Notes under the pieces: generated by a model
Database searches by the model: none
Told to the model about the DNA's origin: nothing
What the model saw: only the letters and a program-made list of their open reading frames with translations
Part shown: positions 1 through 9,811 of the stretch, one piece after another
How the letters are laid out: every line of letters begins with the position of its first letter
How positions within the stretch are numbered: the first letter of the stretch is position 1
Translations under genes and position numbers: made by a program
NCBI GenBank assembly: GCA_963281255.1
Contig: OY725496.1
Coordinates: forward strand, 3,511,723 to 3,575,722
Direction: 5' to 3'
DNA length: 64,000 nucleotides
From: Aphrocallistes beatrix
Lineage: Eukaryota > Porifera > Hexactinellida > Sceptrulophora > Aphrocallistidae

Positions 1-595
1 AGCCTTTTGAGACTCACTGGTTAATTAGAACTTCCAAACAATGTCCTCCTAAGTGAGGAGGATATAGATTTGATAAAGACCGGGTAATATCAAGTATTCC
101 CTCTCTGCTGTCTCATTTCCTATAACCGGAATCACGATTCCCATGATTCCATCAAAGTTTTTATTTTGCTTATTTGCTGCTCGTTCATTCTAATTTAGTT
201 AATTCTTTCTTGTCTCTGAAAAAAATAAGCTCTAATCCAATCCACACAGGTATACATATGTTAAAATCTATTCTATAATATGATATTATACACATTGAGT
301 GCTTTCATTATCAACATCTACGTATATCAATAGTGATCGATGGCTCTTACCGAAGTTCGATTGTTCAATCCGTGGCTCAAATGAATTATAATGTTCCTTG
401 TCTATCTTGACCTTTCCCATAAATTGTGTCGCATGCCGCCTAAAAGGGGCACACGAACACATTTTTGACGCCAAAATTGACATTTTATGCAACGGCGCAT
501 GAATTGCCCAAAAGGTGACGAAAGTTGCCCCTTAGACCAAGTATGGCGGATCCACCAGTCAATGGCCTATATCACTGCCAAATTTCGTTTTAAAA
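1..595. other. Upstream region of the NHL cluster (class A 5' flank)
   Basis: No gene is supported here. From about 230 to 590 the sequence closely resembles 11815-12050 and, in part, 1450-1760. Shared landmarks include the phrase around 'ATCAATAGTGATCGATGG' and the 'TGGCTC..ATTATAATGTTCCTTGTCTATC' block. Because the copy near 12 kb lies just 5' of NHL copy 4, this is best read as the duplicated 5' flank of the class A NHL genes, now separated from NHL copy 1 by about 2.7 kb of repeats. The short open frames in it are not convincing. Bases 1-230 show nothing I recognise. Confidence 0.5.
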
Positions 596-1012
596 ATATT
601 AATTATAAGGTAGATAACATTCCTAGACACGTAAGTCACTGTTATAATCAATTTGACAAAATCACAAAATTTGTCAATTTTTAATTTTTTTAAAAAATGC
701 ACATGATGACGTCATAACAGAGTGATGAGTCATCATTTTTTGATGAAAGTTTCATCATTTGAGTACACACATTCTATTAAAATTTCGGCCTTCTGTCACC
801 TTTAATTAAGTGGCTGAGTTATAGGCAAAAAACTGAAATTTCTAATAATAAAAGGGTTGACAATGACGTCATAATTCCATGATGAGTCGACATTTTCGTC
901 TGAGGTCAGAACTTAGTGGAGCCATAGCCAAAAGACTCCCACATGCTAAAAATCAGCTTTCTATGCCTGGCAGTTTCTTTAATCAATTCGTTACATATAT
1001 ATATATATATAT
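596..1012 (+). repeat. Copy of the hairpin-module repeat family (body only)
   Basis: This carries the body of a repeat found again at 20430-20690, 28380-28780, 28880-29290, 29397-29769 and 32000-32345. Landmarks are 'TGATGACGTCATAACAGAGT', 'ATGAGTCATCATTTTTTGAT', 'TGACGTCATAATTCCATGAT' and 'CAATCAATTCGTTACATATA', followed by a TA microsatellite. No coding capacity is seen. The family is non-autonomous as far as this window shows. Confidence 0.7.
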
Positions 1013-1119
1013 ATACGTATACACTATATATCCAGGGTGGCTCATAAGTTATGTCCCAAGCTTCATTAGGTATAAATTTTTTAATACTCAAACAATCTTA
1101 GTTAATATGGTCTTTAGAG

Positions 1120-1840
1120 ATTGTAATTCTTCAATCAATTCGGACAAACAAACAAACAAACAAAAAAAATCCTAGCATTTTAATATATAAGATATAATTA
1201 TTATATAATTATTATATAATTATTATATAATTATTATACAATTATTATATAATTATTATATAATTATTATATAATTATTATATAATTATTATATAATTAT
1301 TATATAATTATAATATAATTATTATATAATTATTATACAATTATTATATAATTATTGTATAATTATTATACAATTATTATATAATTATTATATAATTATT
1401 ATACAATTATTATATAATTATTATATAATTAGTGTCCGCAAGCCGCGCAGTAAATTCGTGGCTCAAATAGATTATAATGTTCCTAGTCTATCTTGATCTT
1501 TCCCATTAATCGGGTCGTTTACCACCTATAAGCACACGACACATTTTCGATTCAAAAATTGATAATTTATGCAACGCTGCACTGCATGAATTGCTCAAAA
1601 GGTGACGTTTCCTCGTAGACCAAGTATGGCGGACCCACCAGTCAATGTCCTATATCACGCTCAAATTTCGGAATTTTTTACTCAAACTTCATAGTCTGGA
1701 GTAAATTGATACGTAAATCTGAAACACGAGAAGTTATTCCTATGCGATTATTTAGCTTACATCTTATATATTAAAATGCTAGGATTTTTTTTGTTTGTTT
1801 GTTTGTTTGTTTGTTTGTCCGAATTGATTGAAGAATTGGC
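1120..1840. repeat. Inverted repeat enclosing an 11-bp AT satellite
   Basis: The left arm (about 1120-1195) contains 'CAATCAATTCGGACAAACAA' and 'AAATCCTAGCATTTTAATAT'. The right arm (about 1755-1840) is its reverse complement. Between them, 1183-1432 is a tandem array of an 11-bp unit (TATAATTATTA with occasional A/C changes), roughly 22 copies. Positions 1450-1760 duplicate the class A flank. A fragment of the GC-rich hairpin module ('GTGTCCGCAAGCCGCGCAG') sits at 1432-1450. Confidence 0.75.
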
Positions 1841-2189
1841 AAGTCGTAGAGATACGAAAATTGGCAAGTCGTAGAGATACGAAAATTGGCACGTAGGTGT
1901 CAAATGATGAATCTACGATTAAGTTCTAAGATCTAAGCGAAATTTTCACACCTCTGCAAAAAAATGGAAAACAATTTTTCACACCTTTTCTATACTAAAT
2001 AAAAGACTGCACTATCACAATGGAAATTATTGTACGACACTCCATTAGATCGTCATTATTAATAATACTCCAAAGCTACAACTTATGTTTAATATCTTAA
2101 ATGTATTATAGTGTATAGCATTTAAAAAAAATTATGTGCATATTTTCACACCTTTATATACATATTTTTACACCATTTGATTAATTTTG

Positions 2190-2885
2190 AAAATAATGCT
2201 AGAGACTAGCTTCCAACGGTTGACATGGGGTTTTCAGGGGTGTAGATTTCGAATATCATATTTTCAGATGTATATGATAAATTATTTGTTTACTTTTGTT
2301 TACAATAGATACATAAAGTAAACAAATCTCAAAAATAGGCTAGAAACTAGCTTCCAACGGTTGACATGGGGTTTTTAGGGGTGTAGATTCCGAATATCAT
2401 ATTTTCAGATCGATATGATAAATTATTTGTTTACTTTTGTTTACAATAGATACATAAAGTAAACAAATTACAAAAATAGACTAGAGACTAGCTTCCAACG
2501 GTTGACATGGGTTTTTTAGGGGTGTATATTTCGAATATCATATTTTCAGATCGATATGATAAATTATTTGTTTGCTTTTGTTTACAATAGATACATAAAG
2601 TAAACAAATCTCAAAAATATGCTAGAAACTAGCTTCCAACGGTTGACATGGGGTTTTTAGGGATGTAGATTTTGAATATAATATTTTCAGATTGATATGA
2701 TAAAATATTTGTTTACTTTTGTTTGCAATAGATACATAAAGTAAACAAATTGCAAAAATAGGCTAGAAACTAGCTTCCAACGGTTGACATGGGGGTTTTA
2801 GGGGTGTAGATTTCGAATATCATATTTTCGGATCCATATGAAAAATTATTCGTTGACCTTTGTTTACAATATATATATATATATA
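2190..2885 (+). repeat. Five-copy tandem repeat, about 140-bp unit
   Basis: The unit begins near 'GCTAGAAACTAGCTTCCAAC' and recurs at about 2199, 2339, 2480, 2620 and 2761. Each unit carries 'GGTTGACATGGGGTTTTTAG', 'GGGTGTAGATT..GAATATCAT' and 'TTTACAATAGATACATAAAG'. Units differ by scattered substitutions; the last breaks into a TA tract at 2870. No ORF is preserved. Weaker relatives of the unit may lie near 49800-50050. Confidence 0.85.
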
Positions 2886-2924
2886 TAAAGGAAAAAAATT
2901 CAAAATAGTTTAGATTGAGTAACA

Positions 2925-3002
2925 CCAGGCGCCCGCAGGGCGACTCTGCGGACACAAAGTGTCCGCAAGCCGCGCAGCGCAAGCAAGCGAAGCGCGCTTG
3001 TT
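2925..3002 (-). repeat. GC-rich hairpin module
   Basis: A compact run of short stem-loops: GCGCCC-gca-GGGCG, then GACAC-aaa-GTGTC, then a 'GCGCAAGCAAGCGAAGCGCG' block. The same module occurs at 20342, 28306, 29303, 31913, 40113, 54564 and 57391. It is far more GC-rich than its surroundings. It is one end module of the repeat family whose other copies end in 'TCCTTACTATTAAAACTCGA'. Confidence 0.8.
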
Positions 3003-3085
3003 AACATTAAATTAATATTGATCTTTTTTTTTGTAAATACCCTTCATTGAATGTAGGAGTTCTGCTGAACTCTCATAACCTAATA

Positions 3086-3272
3086 CAGTCGACTCCGCTT
3101 AATAGGGTCACTGTTTAATCGGGTCAACCGCTTAATCGGGCCACTTTTGGCAGGACGGAATAGCTCTCACACATAGAAGCTAATACAAAATATTTTCGGT
3201 TAATAGGGTTCTCCGCTTAATCGAGTCAAAATGTCCTCTGACCGATGTGACCCTATTAAGCGGAGTCGACTG
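3086..3272. mobile_element. MITE (TA target site) inside the NHL copy 1 upstream region
   Basis: The termini are inverted: it begins CAGTCGACTCCGCTTAATAG and ends with the reverse complement (CGGAGTCGACTG), flanked by TA on both sides. The paralogous flank of NHL copy 6 (about 17970) reads straight through the site ('CTCATAGCCTAATATTTCTT'), which acts as an empty site. The size, 187 bp, and TA duplication fit a Tc1/mariner/pogo-type MITE. It lies 54 bp upstream of the NHL copy 1 start codon. Confidence 0.85.
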
Positions 3273-3325
3273 TATTTCATTTCGATTGTAGTATTTCTAT
3301 TTTACTCACTAATTATATCAGAAGT

Positions 3326-4528
3326 ATGGCAACCAGTAGTGTAGTGTCTATTGAAGCAGAATTCGAACTGGAGATAACCAAAGTTCGAAACGAGATTCAA
3401 TCACATTTCGGTGAGTTGGTTAAGAGTGTTAGAACGAGAGAATCAGAGTTGTTGAAGGAAGTTGATACAATATTGAACAAGTTTAAAGAGAAAGTGAAAG
3501 AAAAAGATAAAATGAAGGTAGAACTTGATAGAAGTAAAGAATTTATTGAACAGAATATCCAGTTACCTGGTCTGATATCACTACAACAAGATATCATGAA
3601 GAAAATAGAAGAGTCACTCGATAAGATTAAAGGCGAAATAGAAAACTGGGAAATCTTATTTACATTCAATACAAATTTGGATCAGAATGTGAAACGACAA
3701 GGACAAGTTTCTATTAAATCCCCTTTTCACAGACAAATAATTCCTCCAATTGATTACGCCACCAAACTCCAACCAGTGAAGAGCTTTAGAAGTGTAGGTA
3801 AAGCTCCAGGACAGTTTAGTCGTTCATGGAGTATTGCTATTGATCCTAAGACTAATAATATTTACATATCTGATCATGAAAACAACAGAGTACAGGTGTT
3901 CTCACAGGAATGTACCTATTTATACAAGTTTGGAGATGATGGTCGTATGATGAATTCTCCTATAGGTATTACTCTCTATCAAGAAAAAGTATTTGTTGTA
4001 CAATACAGTGGGAGCAGTATACTCGTCTATAAACTGAATGGGACATATATCCATACTGTTGGTAGAGGACAGCTAACTTATCCCTACGGCATTGATATCA
4101 ATAAGGTAAATGGTGGCATATACGTTTGTGATTTTGGTAATAATCGTATTCAGGTGTTCACTCAAAATTTCAACTTGAAAACTTCTCTCTTTGGAGATGT
4201 CTTGAAAGAGCCATATGACATTAACCTGACTGAAGATTCAATATTTGTGCTAGATTCCAATGATCCATGTATGCATATTTACAATTACAATAATGTGCTA
4301 ATCAGGAATATTGTTAAGAGATCTTTTCAATACGTTTTTTGCTTAGACAGTGTAAACAATGTTTATATAGCGGACTATCAAACTGGTTGTATAACAGTAT
4401 TTGACATTCAAGGCGATCTCATTCACAAATTTGGCCAATTTGTAGATCCGAAAAGAATCGCTATTGCCATTAGCGGCGATATCATAGTCTGCAGTAGTAC
4501 TCCAGACAAATGTATCCAGATTTGGTGA
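3326..4528 (+). CDS. Coiled-coil/NHL-repeat protein, copy 1 (intact)
   Basis: Intact single-exon frame of 400 codons. Residues about 10-110 are rich in Glu/Lys heptads and predict a coiled coil. A linker (about 120-160) precedes a six-bladed NHL-type propeller, about residues 165-400, with signature blocks such as NNRVQVF (186-192) and NNRIQVF (272-278), and it closes with CIQIW. The layout is TRIM-NHL without the RING or B-box, so there is no visible ubiquitin-ligase module. It is one of seven paralogs in the cluster, of class A by its 5' flank ('TTTTACTCACTAATTATATC' then AGAAGTATGGC). The start is the ATG shared by all copies. The function is unknown; a protein- or RNA-binding scaffold is inferred from the fold. 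It has an extra Met at 209 relative to the other intact copies. Confidence 0.9.
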   Translation: MATSSVVSIEAEFELEITKVRNEIQSHFGELVKSVRTRESELLKEVDTILNKFKEKVKEKDKMKVELDRSKEFIEQNIQLPGLISLQQDIMKKIEESLDKIKGEIENWEILFTFNTNLDQNVKRQGQVSIKSPFHRQIIPPIDYATKLQPVKSFRSVGKAPGQFSRSWSIAIDPKTNNIYISDHENNRVQVFSQECTYLYKFGDDGRMMNSPIGITLYQEKVFVVQYSGSSILVYKLNGTYIHTVGRGQLTYPYGIDINKVNGGIYVCDFGNNRIQVFTQNFNLKTSLFGDVLKEPYDINLTEDSIFVLDSNDPCMHIYNYNNVLIRNIVKRSFQYVFCLDSVNNVYIADYQTGCITVFDIQGDLIHKFGQFVDPKRIAIAISGDIIVCSSTPDKCIQIW

Positions 4529-5040
4529 CTTGATCTCTAACCTTATCAATACTATTGGCAGTTCTCGAGCCACTTTCCTTTCCAAATTTCATTCAAATAT
4601 TTCTATTCTTTTTGTATCTTAGACAATTATTTAATTTAATTAATTAATTTATTTAGAAACGCGGCTAGCGAATTGTTACGTCCTTACCAGGGCGGTTTTA
4701 AGGGTGCCGTGCTCCCAGGCGGTCTTCAACTGTGGGCTCCAACCACTACCATTCGCACTGGCATGTTCCATTGGCAAATAAATTAAGTTTGTGGTCATTT
4801 CTTTTTTGCCATTGAATCTTGTTGGGTATGCATTGTTATAGATGGAAATGTTAGTTAAGTGGGTTTGTGTGCTAAATTTTGGAAATCCTAGCCTGTAAAG
4901 TTAGATGGGATATAGTATTTTTGAAAATTTGATTTGAAAGCAATTTAGGTGCCTCAGTTTCAATTATCATCATTCAGAATCGAAAGAATCAATTTTTAAT
5001 AGTTTTAATTAGTAAAATTAAAACTTTTTAACACCCAGCT
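4529..5040. other. Intergenic between NHL copies 1 and 2
   Basis: AT-rich sequence with a short AATT/TTAA run near 4633-4655. No gene, RNA or clear repeat is seen. From about 5041 the class B flank shared by NHL copies 2, 3, 5 and 7 begins. Confidence 0.5.
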
Positions 5041-5318
5041 ATGGGCGTCGAAAGCCCCCAGTGGGTTCGGAAGCTCAACATTTGTTTTATGATAAGTCCA
5101 GATTATTCTATGCCAGTATATACGTATTTATCCATCGAATGGCAAAATAAGCGCAAATTGTCACAAAATATATTAAATTATCGGTTTCGCTATAAATGTA
5201 ATACTCTTCATATAACGATAAAAATTAAAATAGGTTTGGGGGCTACGCCTATGGTCCTTTCTCTGATTCGTGATTTGATTTTAAATTTAATTCGAATATA
5301 CGTTTTATTACTTAGAAA
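5041..5318 (+). promoter_or_regulatory. Class B NHL 5' flank with conserved TATA-like motif (copy 2)
   Basis: This block is conserved upstream of NHL copies 2, 3, 5 and 7. It carries a TATA-like TATAAAT at 5191 followed by GTAATACTCTTCATA. Counterparts are TATAAAA at 7814, TATCAAA at 15642 and TATAAAAG at 18407. TATA-to-ATG distances are about 128, 159, 127 and 636 bp; the last falls to about 161 when an inserted MITE is discounted. The segment ends in ACTTAG just before the ATG, which could be a splice acceptor for a 5' UTR intron. The promoter role is inferred from conservation. Confidence 0.5.
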
Positions 5319-6518
5319 ATGGCTACCAGCAGTGTAGCCGTCTCTGAAACAGAATTCGAACTAGAGCTAGCTAAAGTTCGAATTGAGATTCAATCACATT
5401 TCGGTGAGTTGGTTAAGAGTGTTAGAACGAGAGAATCAGAGTTGTTAAAGGAAGTTGATACAATATTGACCAAGTTTAAAGAGAAAGTGAAAGAAAAAGA
5501 TAAAATGAAGATAGAACTTGATAAAACTAAACAGTTAATCCAACAGAATATCCAGTTACCTGGTCTGATGTCACTACAACAAGATATCATGAAGAAAATA
5601 GAAGAGTCACTCAATAAGATTAAAGGCGAAATGGAAAACTGGGAAATCTCATTTGCATTCGATACATATTTGAATCAGAATGTGAAACGACAGGGACATG
5701 TTTCTATTAAATCTCCTTTTCACAAACAAATAATTCCTCCAATTGATTACGCCGCCAAACTCCAACCCATGAAGAGCTTTGGAAGTGTAGGTAAAGCTCC
5801 AGGACAGTTTACTACTCCATGGTGTATTGCTTTTGATTTTGATAAAAATATGTATATAACTGATCATGACAACAACAAAGTACAGGTGTTCTCACAAGAA
5901 TGTAAATATTTCTTCAAGTTTGGAGATGATGGTCGAATGAATTCTCCTATAGGTATTACTCTCTATCAAGAAAAAGTATTCGTGGTACAATTCAATGGAA
6001 GCTGTATCCTTGTCTATAATCTGAATGGCACTTATATTCAAACTGTTGGTGAAGGACAGCTAACTTATCCTTATGGCATTGATATCAATAAGGTAAATGG
6101 TGACATATACGTTTGTGATTCTGGTAATAATCGTATTCAGGTGTTCACTCAAGAGTTCAGCTTGAAAGCTTCTCTCTTTGGAGATGTCTTGAAAAAGCCA
6201 TATGACATTAACCTGACTGAAGATTCAATATTTGTACTAGATTCCAATGATCCATGTATGCATATTTATAATTACAATAATGTGCTAATCAGGAATATCG
6301 TTAAGAGATCTTCTCAATACGTCTTTTGCTTAGACAGTGTAAACAATATTTGCATGGTAGACTATAACTCCGGCTGTGTAATGGTGTTTGATATTGAGGG
6401 TACTCTCATCCACCAATTTGGTAGATTTACACGTCCAAGAGGAATCGCTATTACTAACAACAGTAATGTTATCATCTGCAGTGATACTCCTGCTGGTAAC
6501 TGTATTCAGATTTGGTAG
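5319..6518 (+). CDS. Coiled-coil/NHL-repeat protein, copy 2 (intact)
   Basis: Intact single-exon frame of 399 codons with the same plan as copy 1: N-terminal coiled coil (about 10-110), linker, six NHL blades, and terminal CIQIW. It begins MATSSVAVSETEFELEL, the class B N-terminus. Against copies 1 and 5 the coiled coil and blades 3-5 are nearly identical, while blades 1-2 (about 165-235) differ most, for example PWCIAFDFDKNMYITDHDNN. The 3' flank (6519-6820) is nearly identical to that of copy 5 (16972-17270), so those two are recent duplicates. No RING, B-box, signal peptide or membrane segment is seen. Function is unknown. Confidence 0.9.
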   Translation: MATSSVAVSETEFELELAKVRIEIQSHFGELVKSVRTRESELLKEVDTILTKFKEKVKEKDKMKIELDKTKQLIQQNIQLPGLMSLQQDIMKKIEESLNKIKGEMENWEISFAFDTYLNQNVKRQGHVSIKSPFHKQIIPPIDYAAKLQPMKSFGSVGKAPGQFTTPWCIAFDFDKNMYITDHDNNKVQVFSQECKYFFKFGDDGRMNSPIGITLYQEKVFVVQFNGSCILVYNLNGTYIQTVGEGQLTYPYGIDINKVNGDIYVCDSGNNRIQVFTQEFSLKASLFGDVLKKPYDINLTEDSIFVLDSNDPCMHIYNYNNVLIRNIVKRSSQYVFCLDSVNNICMVDYNSGCVMVFDIEGTLIHQFGRFTRPRGIAITNNSNVIICSDTPAGNCIQIW

Positions 6519-6821
6519 TTATTATTTGATAATATTGATTAAGAATTTCTGTCTTTTTGAGTATTTCATTGATAAATCAGTTTCCTAATAACTGATTATT
6601 TTATGTTTTTGTATTATCCTCTTTACTTTTTTGTTTAAATGAATTCAATCGTTGTGTTTAGATTTTTTAGATAATAATACCTATCCTATACGTGTACTAG
6701 TTGAAATTTCCTTTGTGCCTCAGATGAGATTCAAGTATGGTTGTGAAATTATATTTGTAATTGCTTTTAATTTTATTGAATTGACCATGGAAGTTTTTTA
6801 AAACAAAATTGTAAATACCTA

Positions 6822-7303
6822 CACTGCCTGGCCATAAGTATTCGAACACCATATTGATTTACATCATAAATAATACTAAAATGGGTCTACTCATGGAGGC
6901 CAATTCATTCAAACGACGACAACCACTGAAAATCTGATATCAAATTTGATATCTACACACTAGAATTACTCTGTTTAGAAGTTTTCTATTAATCAATTAT
7001 ACCTCAAAGTAAATTTATATCGTTTGTGCCATCTTGATCCACTTGCTCTTATTTTATATGATGGTAATGGCAAGTGGAAAGTGGCACAGGGTGACACCGT
7101 TGGTAGGAATCGCGCTTTAGAAAGGATTAATATATGGAAAGCTTCTAAACCGAGTAATTCGAGTGTGCAGATTTCGAATTTGATGTTAGATCTTCAGTAA
7201 CTGTCGTGGTTTGAATGAATTGACCTCCATGGGTAGACCCATTTTACGTAGTACTATTTATGATGCAAAGCAATGGTGTTCGAATACTTATGGTCAGGCA
7301 GTG
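6822..7303. mobile_element. Tc1-type MITE, TA target site
   Basis: The terminal inverted repeats are about 70 bp or longer: CACTGCCTGGCCATAAGTAT at the left, and the reverse complement of a close variant (GGTCAGGCAGTG) at the right. TA flanks both ends. The duplicate flank of NHL copy 5 near 17270 lacks it and serves as an empty site. No transposase is seen. The internal design resembles the elements at 18538 and 36092 (a 'GGGTCTACTCATGGAGGCC'-type subterminal block). Confidence 0.88.
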
Positions 7304-7614
7304 TATAATAGACATTGAGATATCGCTTCTAGCTAAAATACAATTTGTTTAATGGTGTGACATCTGCATTTAGCCTACTAAAGTGAGGAAATTGAAACAA
7401 TGTTTCCGATTATAACTGTGGCCTTAGACTACAATAACTATGAAAGGTCGTAACCTATGTGCTCTCGAGTTTCTATCTTTTGTAAATGTATTTTCATTGC
7501 GCATTGTCTATTTGATTAAATTCATATTAAACATTTCTTTTGGTAAAATGCCCCCCATTGAATGTAGGAGTTCTGAGCTCTCATAACCTAATATTTATTC
7601 CGATTGTATTGAAG

Positions 7615-7972
7615 GTAGACAGTGATGTGTTTCACTCCCAATTTAATCGGACTTGCCCCACTCCCTTTCAGTTGAAATTTAAATATAATCATTGAACGGA
7701 CGCGGTTGCATAGTTCCGACTCCCCAGTGGGTCCGGAAGCTGACAACATTTGTTTTATGATATGTCCAGATTCTTCTATGTCTATGGAAGAATCTAGACA
7801 TATAGTATTTATATATAAAAGCAACACTCTTCAAATGACGATCAAAATTCAAAATAGGTTTGGGAGCAACTGCCCCCTTGCCCCCTCCCATAGTGGCTAC
7901 GCCTATAGTCCTTACCCTGATTTGAGATTCGACTTAAATTTAATTCGAACATTCATTTTTTTAACTTAGAAA
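7615..7972 (+). promoter_or_regulatory. Class B NHL 5' flank (copy 3) with hairpin
   Basis: Near-copy of 15420-15768. It contains an inverted repeat, 'TATGTCCAGATTCTTC' against 'GAAGAATCTAGACATA', at about 7758-7802, then a TATA-like TATAAAA at 7814. Just upstream (7545-7600) sits a remnant of the class A flank ('CATTGAATGTAGGAGTTCTG'), so this flank combines both classes. Confidence 0.5.
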
Positions 7973-9206
7973 ATGGCTACCAGTAGTGTAGCCGTCTCTG
8001 AAACAGAATTCGAACTAGAGCTAGCTAAAGTTCGAAACGATATTCAATCACATTTCGGTGAGTTGGTTAAGAGTGTTAGAACGAGAGAATCAGAGTTGAT
8101 GTTTGTTGATGAGTTGATGTTGAGAATGAGAGTTGTTGAAGGAAGTTGATACAATACTGACCAAGTTTAAAGAGAAAGTGAAAGAAAAAGATAAAATGAA
8201 GATAGAACTTGATAAAACTAAAGAATTAATCCACAGAATATCCAGTTACCTGGTCTGATGTCACTTCAACAAGATATCACGAAGAAAATAGAAGAGTCAC
8301 TCGATAAGATAAAAGGCGAATTAGAAAACTGGGAAATCTCATTTGCATTCGATAAAAATTTAAATCAGAATGTGAAACGACAGGGACATGTCTCTATTAA
8401 ATCTCCTTTTCACAAACAAATAATTCCTCCAATTGATTACACTACCAAACTCCAACCAGTGAAGAGCTTTGGAAGTGTAGGTAAAGCTCCAGGACAGTTT
8501 AGTCGTCCTTGGTGTATTACAATTGATCCTAAGACTAATAATATTTACATATCTGATCATGAAAACAACAGAGTACAGGTGTTCTCACAGGAATGTACAT
8601 ATTTATTCAAATTTGGAGATGATGGTCGCATGAATTATCCTATAGGTATTACTCTCTATCAAGAAAAGGTATTTGTGGTACAATACAGTGGGAGCTGTAT
8701 CCTCGTCTATAATCTGAATGGGACCTATATTCAAACTGTTGGTGAAGGACAGCTAACTAGTCCTTACGGCATTGATATCAATAAGGTAAATGGTGACATA
8801 TACGTTTGTGATACTGGTAATAATCGTATTCAGGTGTTCACTCAAGAGTTCAACTTGAAAACTTCTCTTTGGAGATGTCTTGAAACAGCCATATGACATT
8901 AACCTGACTGAAGATTCAATATTTGTATTAGATTCCAATGATCCATGTATGCATATTTATAATTACAATAATGTGCTAATCAGGAATATCGTTAAGAGAT
9001 TTTCTCAATACGTCTTTTGCGTAGACAGTGTAAACAATATTTGTATGACATATTATAACTCCGGCCGTATAATGGTGTTTGATATTGAAGGTACTCTCAT
9101 CCACCAATTTGGTAGATTTACACATCCAAGAGGAATCGCATTTACTAACAACAGTAATGTTATCATCTGCAGTGATACTCGTGGTAAATGTATTCAAATT
9201 TGGTAG
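7973..9206 (+). pseudogene. Coiled-coil/NHL gene, copy 3 (frameshifted)
   Basis: Begins with the shared MATSSVAVSE start but is broken. A 37-bp insertion with internal GTTGATG-like repeats lies in the coiled-coil codons near 8097. One base is missing near 8232 (ATCCACAG for ATCCAACAG). Two bases are missing near 8867 (CTCTTTGG for CTCTCTTTGG). Long open pieces survive at 8258-8896 and 8880-9206, the latter ending in the normal CIQIW. All family domains are recognisable. The multiple lesions favour a true pseudogene over sequencing error. Confidence 0.85.
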
Positions 9207-9681
9207 TGATTTGACAAATCGGTTATCTATTAACTGATTATTTATGTTTTTGTATTATTCCTCATCAATCTTTTGTTTTAATGAATTCAATCGGTGTGTT
9301 TAGAATTTTTTAAATAATAGTACCTTCCCTAATGTTATAGTTTAAATTTAATTGTGCCGCCTCTAACGAAATTCAAGTAAAAATGTGAAATATATTTATA
9401 ATTGCTAATAATGATATTGGATTATTCATATGGAAGTTTAAAAAACATAATGGTAAATATCTATAATAGACGTTGCGATCTCGCTCTAGCTAAAATGCAA
9501 TGTGTTTAATAGTGTGACATCTGCTTTACTTACTGAAGTGAGGAAGCATCCATTGCGTGGAATTCTTCAGTTTGAGTTGAAATATAAGTTTGTCGCAAAA
9601 GATTTATTCCTGATTTCTTTTCCGGTATCGTAATGTTTTCTGTTTGTTTTTACATATACAGTATCTACTGTGGTCAATTTA

Positions 9682-9725
9682 AGAACCCACACCCTCTGGG
9701 TCCAAACCCAGAGGGTATGGGTTCT
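9682..9725. repeat. Near-perfect 20-bp-arm hairpin
   Basis: AGAACCCACACCCTCTGGGT, loop CCAA, then ACCCAGAGGGTATGGGTTCT; the arms differ at one position. It lies in AT-rich sequence about 90 bp before the deacetylase-like pseudogene. It could be a very short foldback element or a structured RNA. Nothing else supports either. Confidence 0.7.
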
Positions 9726-9811
9726 GTGTTGGGAGGCAGTAATCCATACCAAATCGAACAATGAGCTTGCGCTCGGTACCTATGATTATTCCATTCCTAA
9801 AATATTCATAG

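Noticed and set aside
2190..2885. CRISPR-like array
   Set aside because: The units are contiguous 140-bp direct repeats with no distinct spacers, in a eukaryotic context.
3397..3669. Minus-strand frames opposite the NHL coiled coils (also 5390-5614, 19114-19335)
   Set aside because: They are antisense shadows of the Glu/Lys-rich coiled coil; they recur because the plus-strand sequence is conserved.
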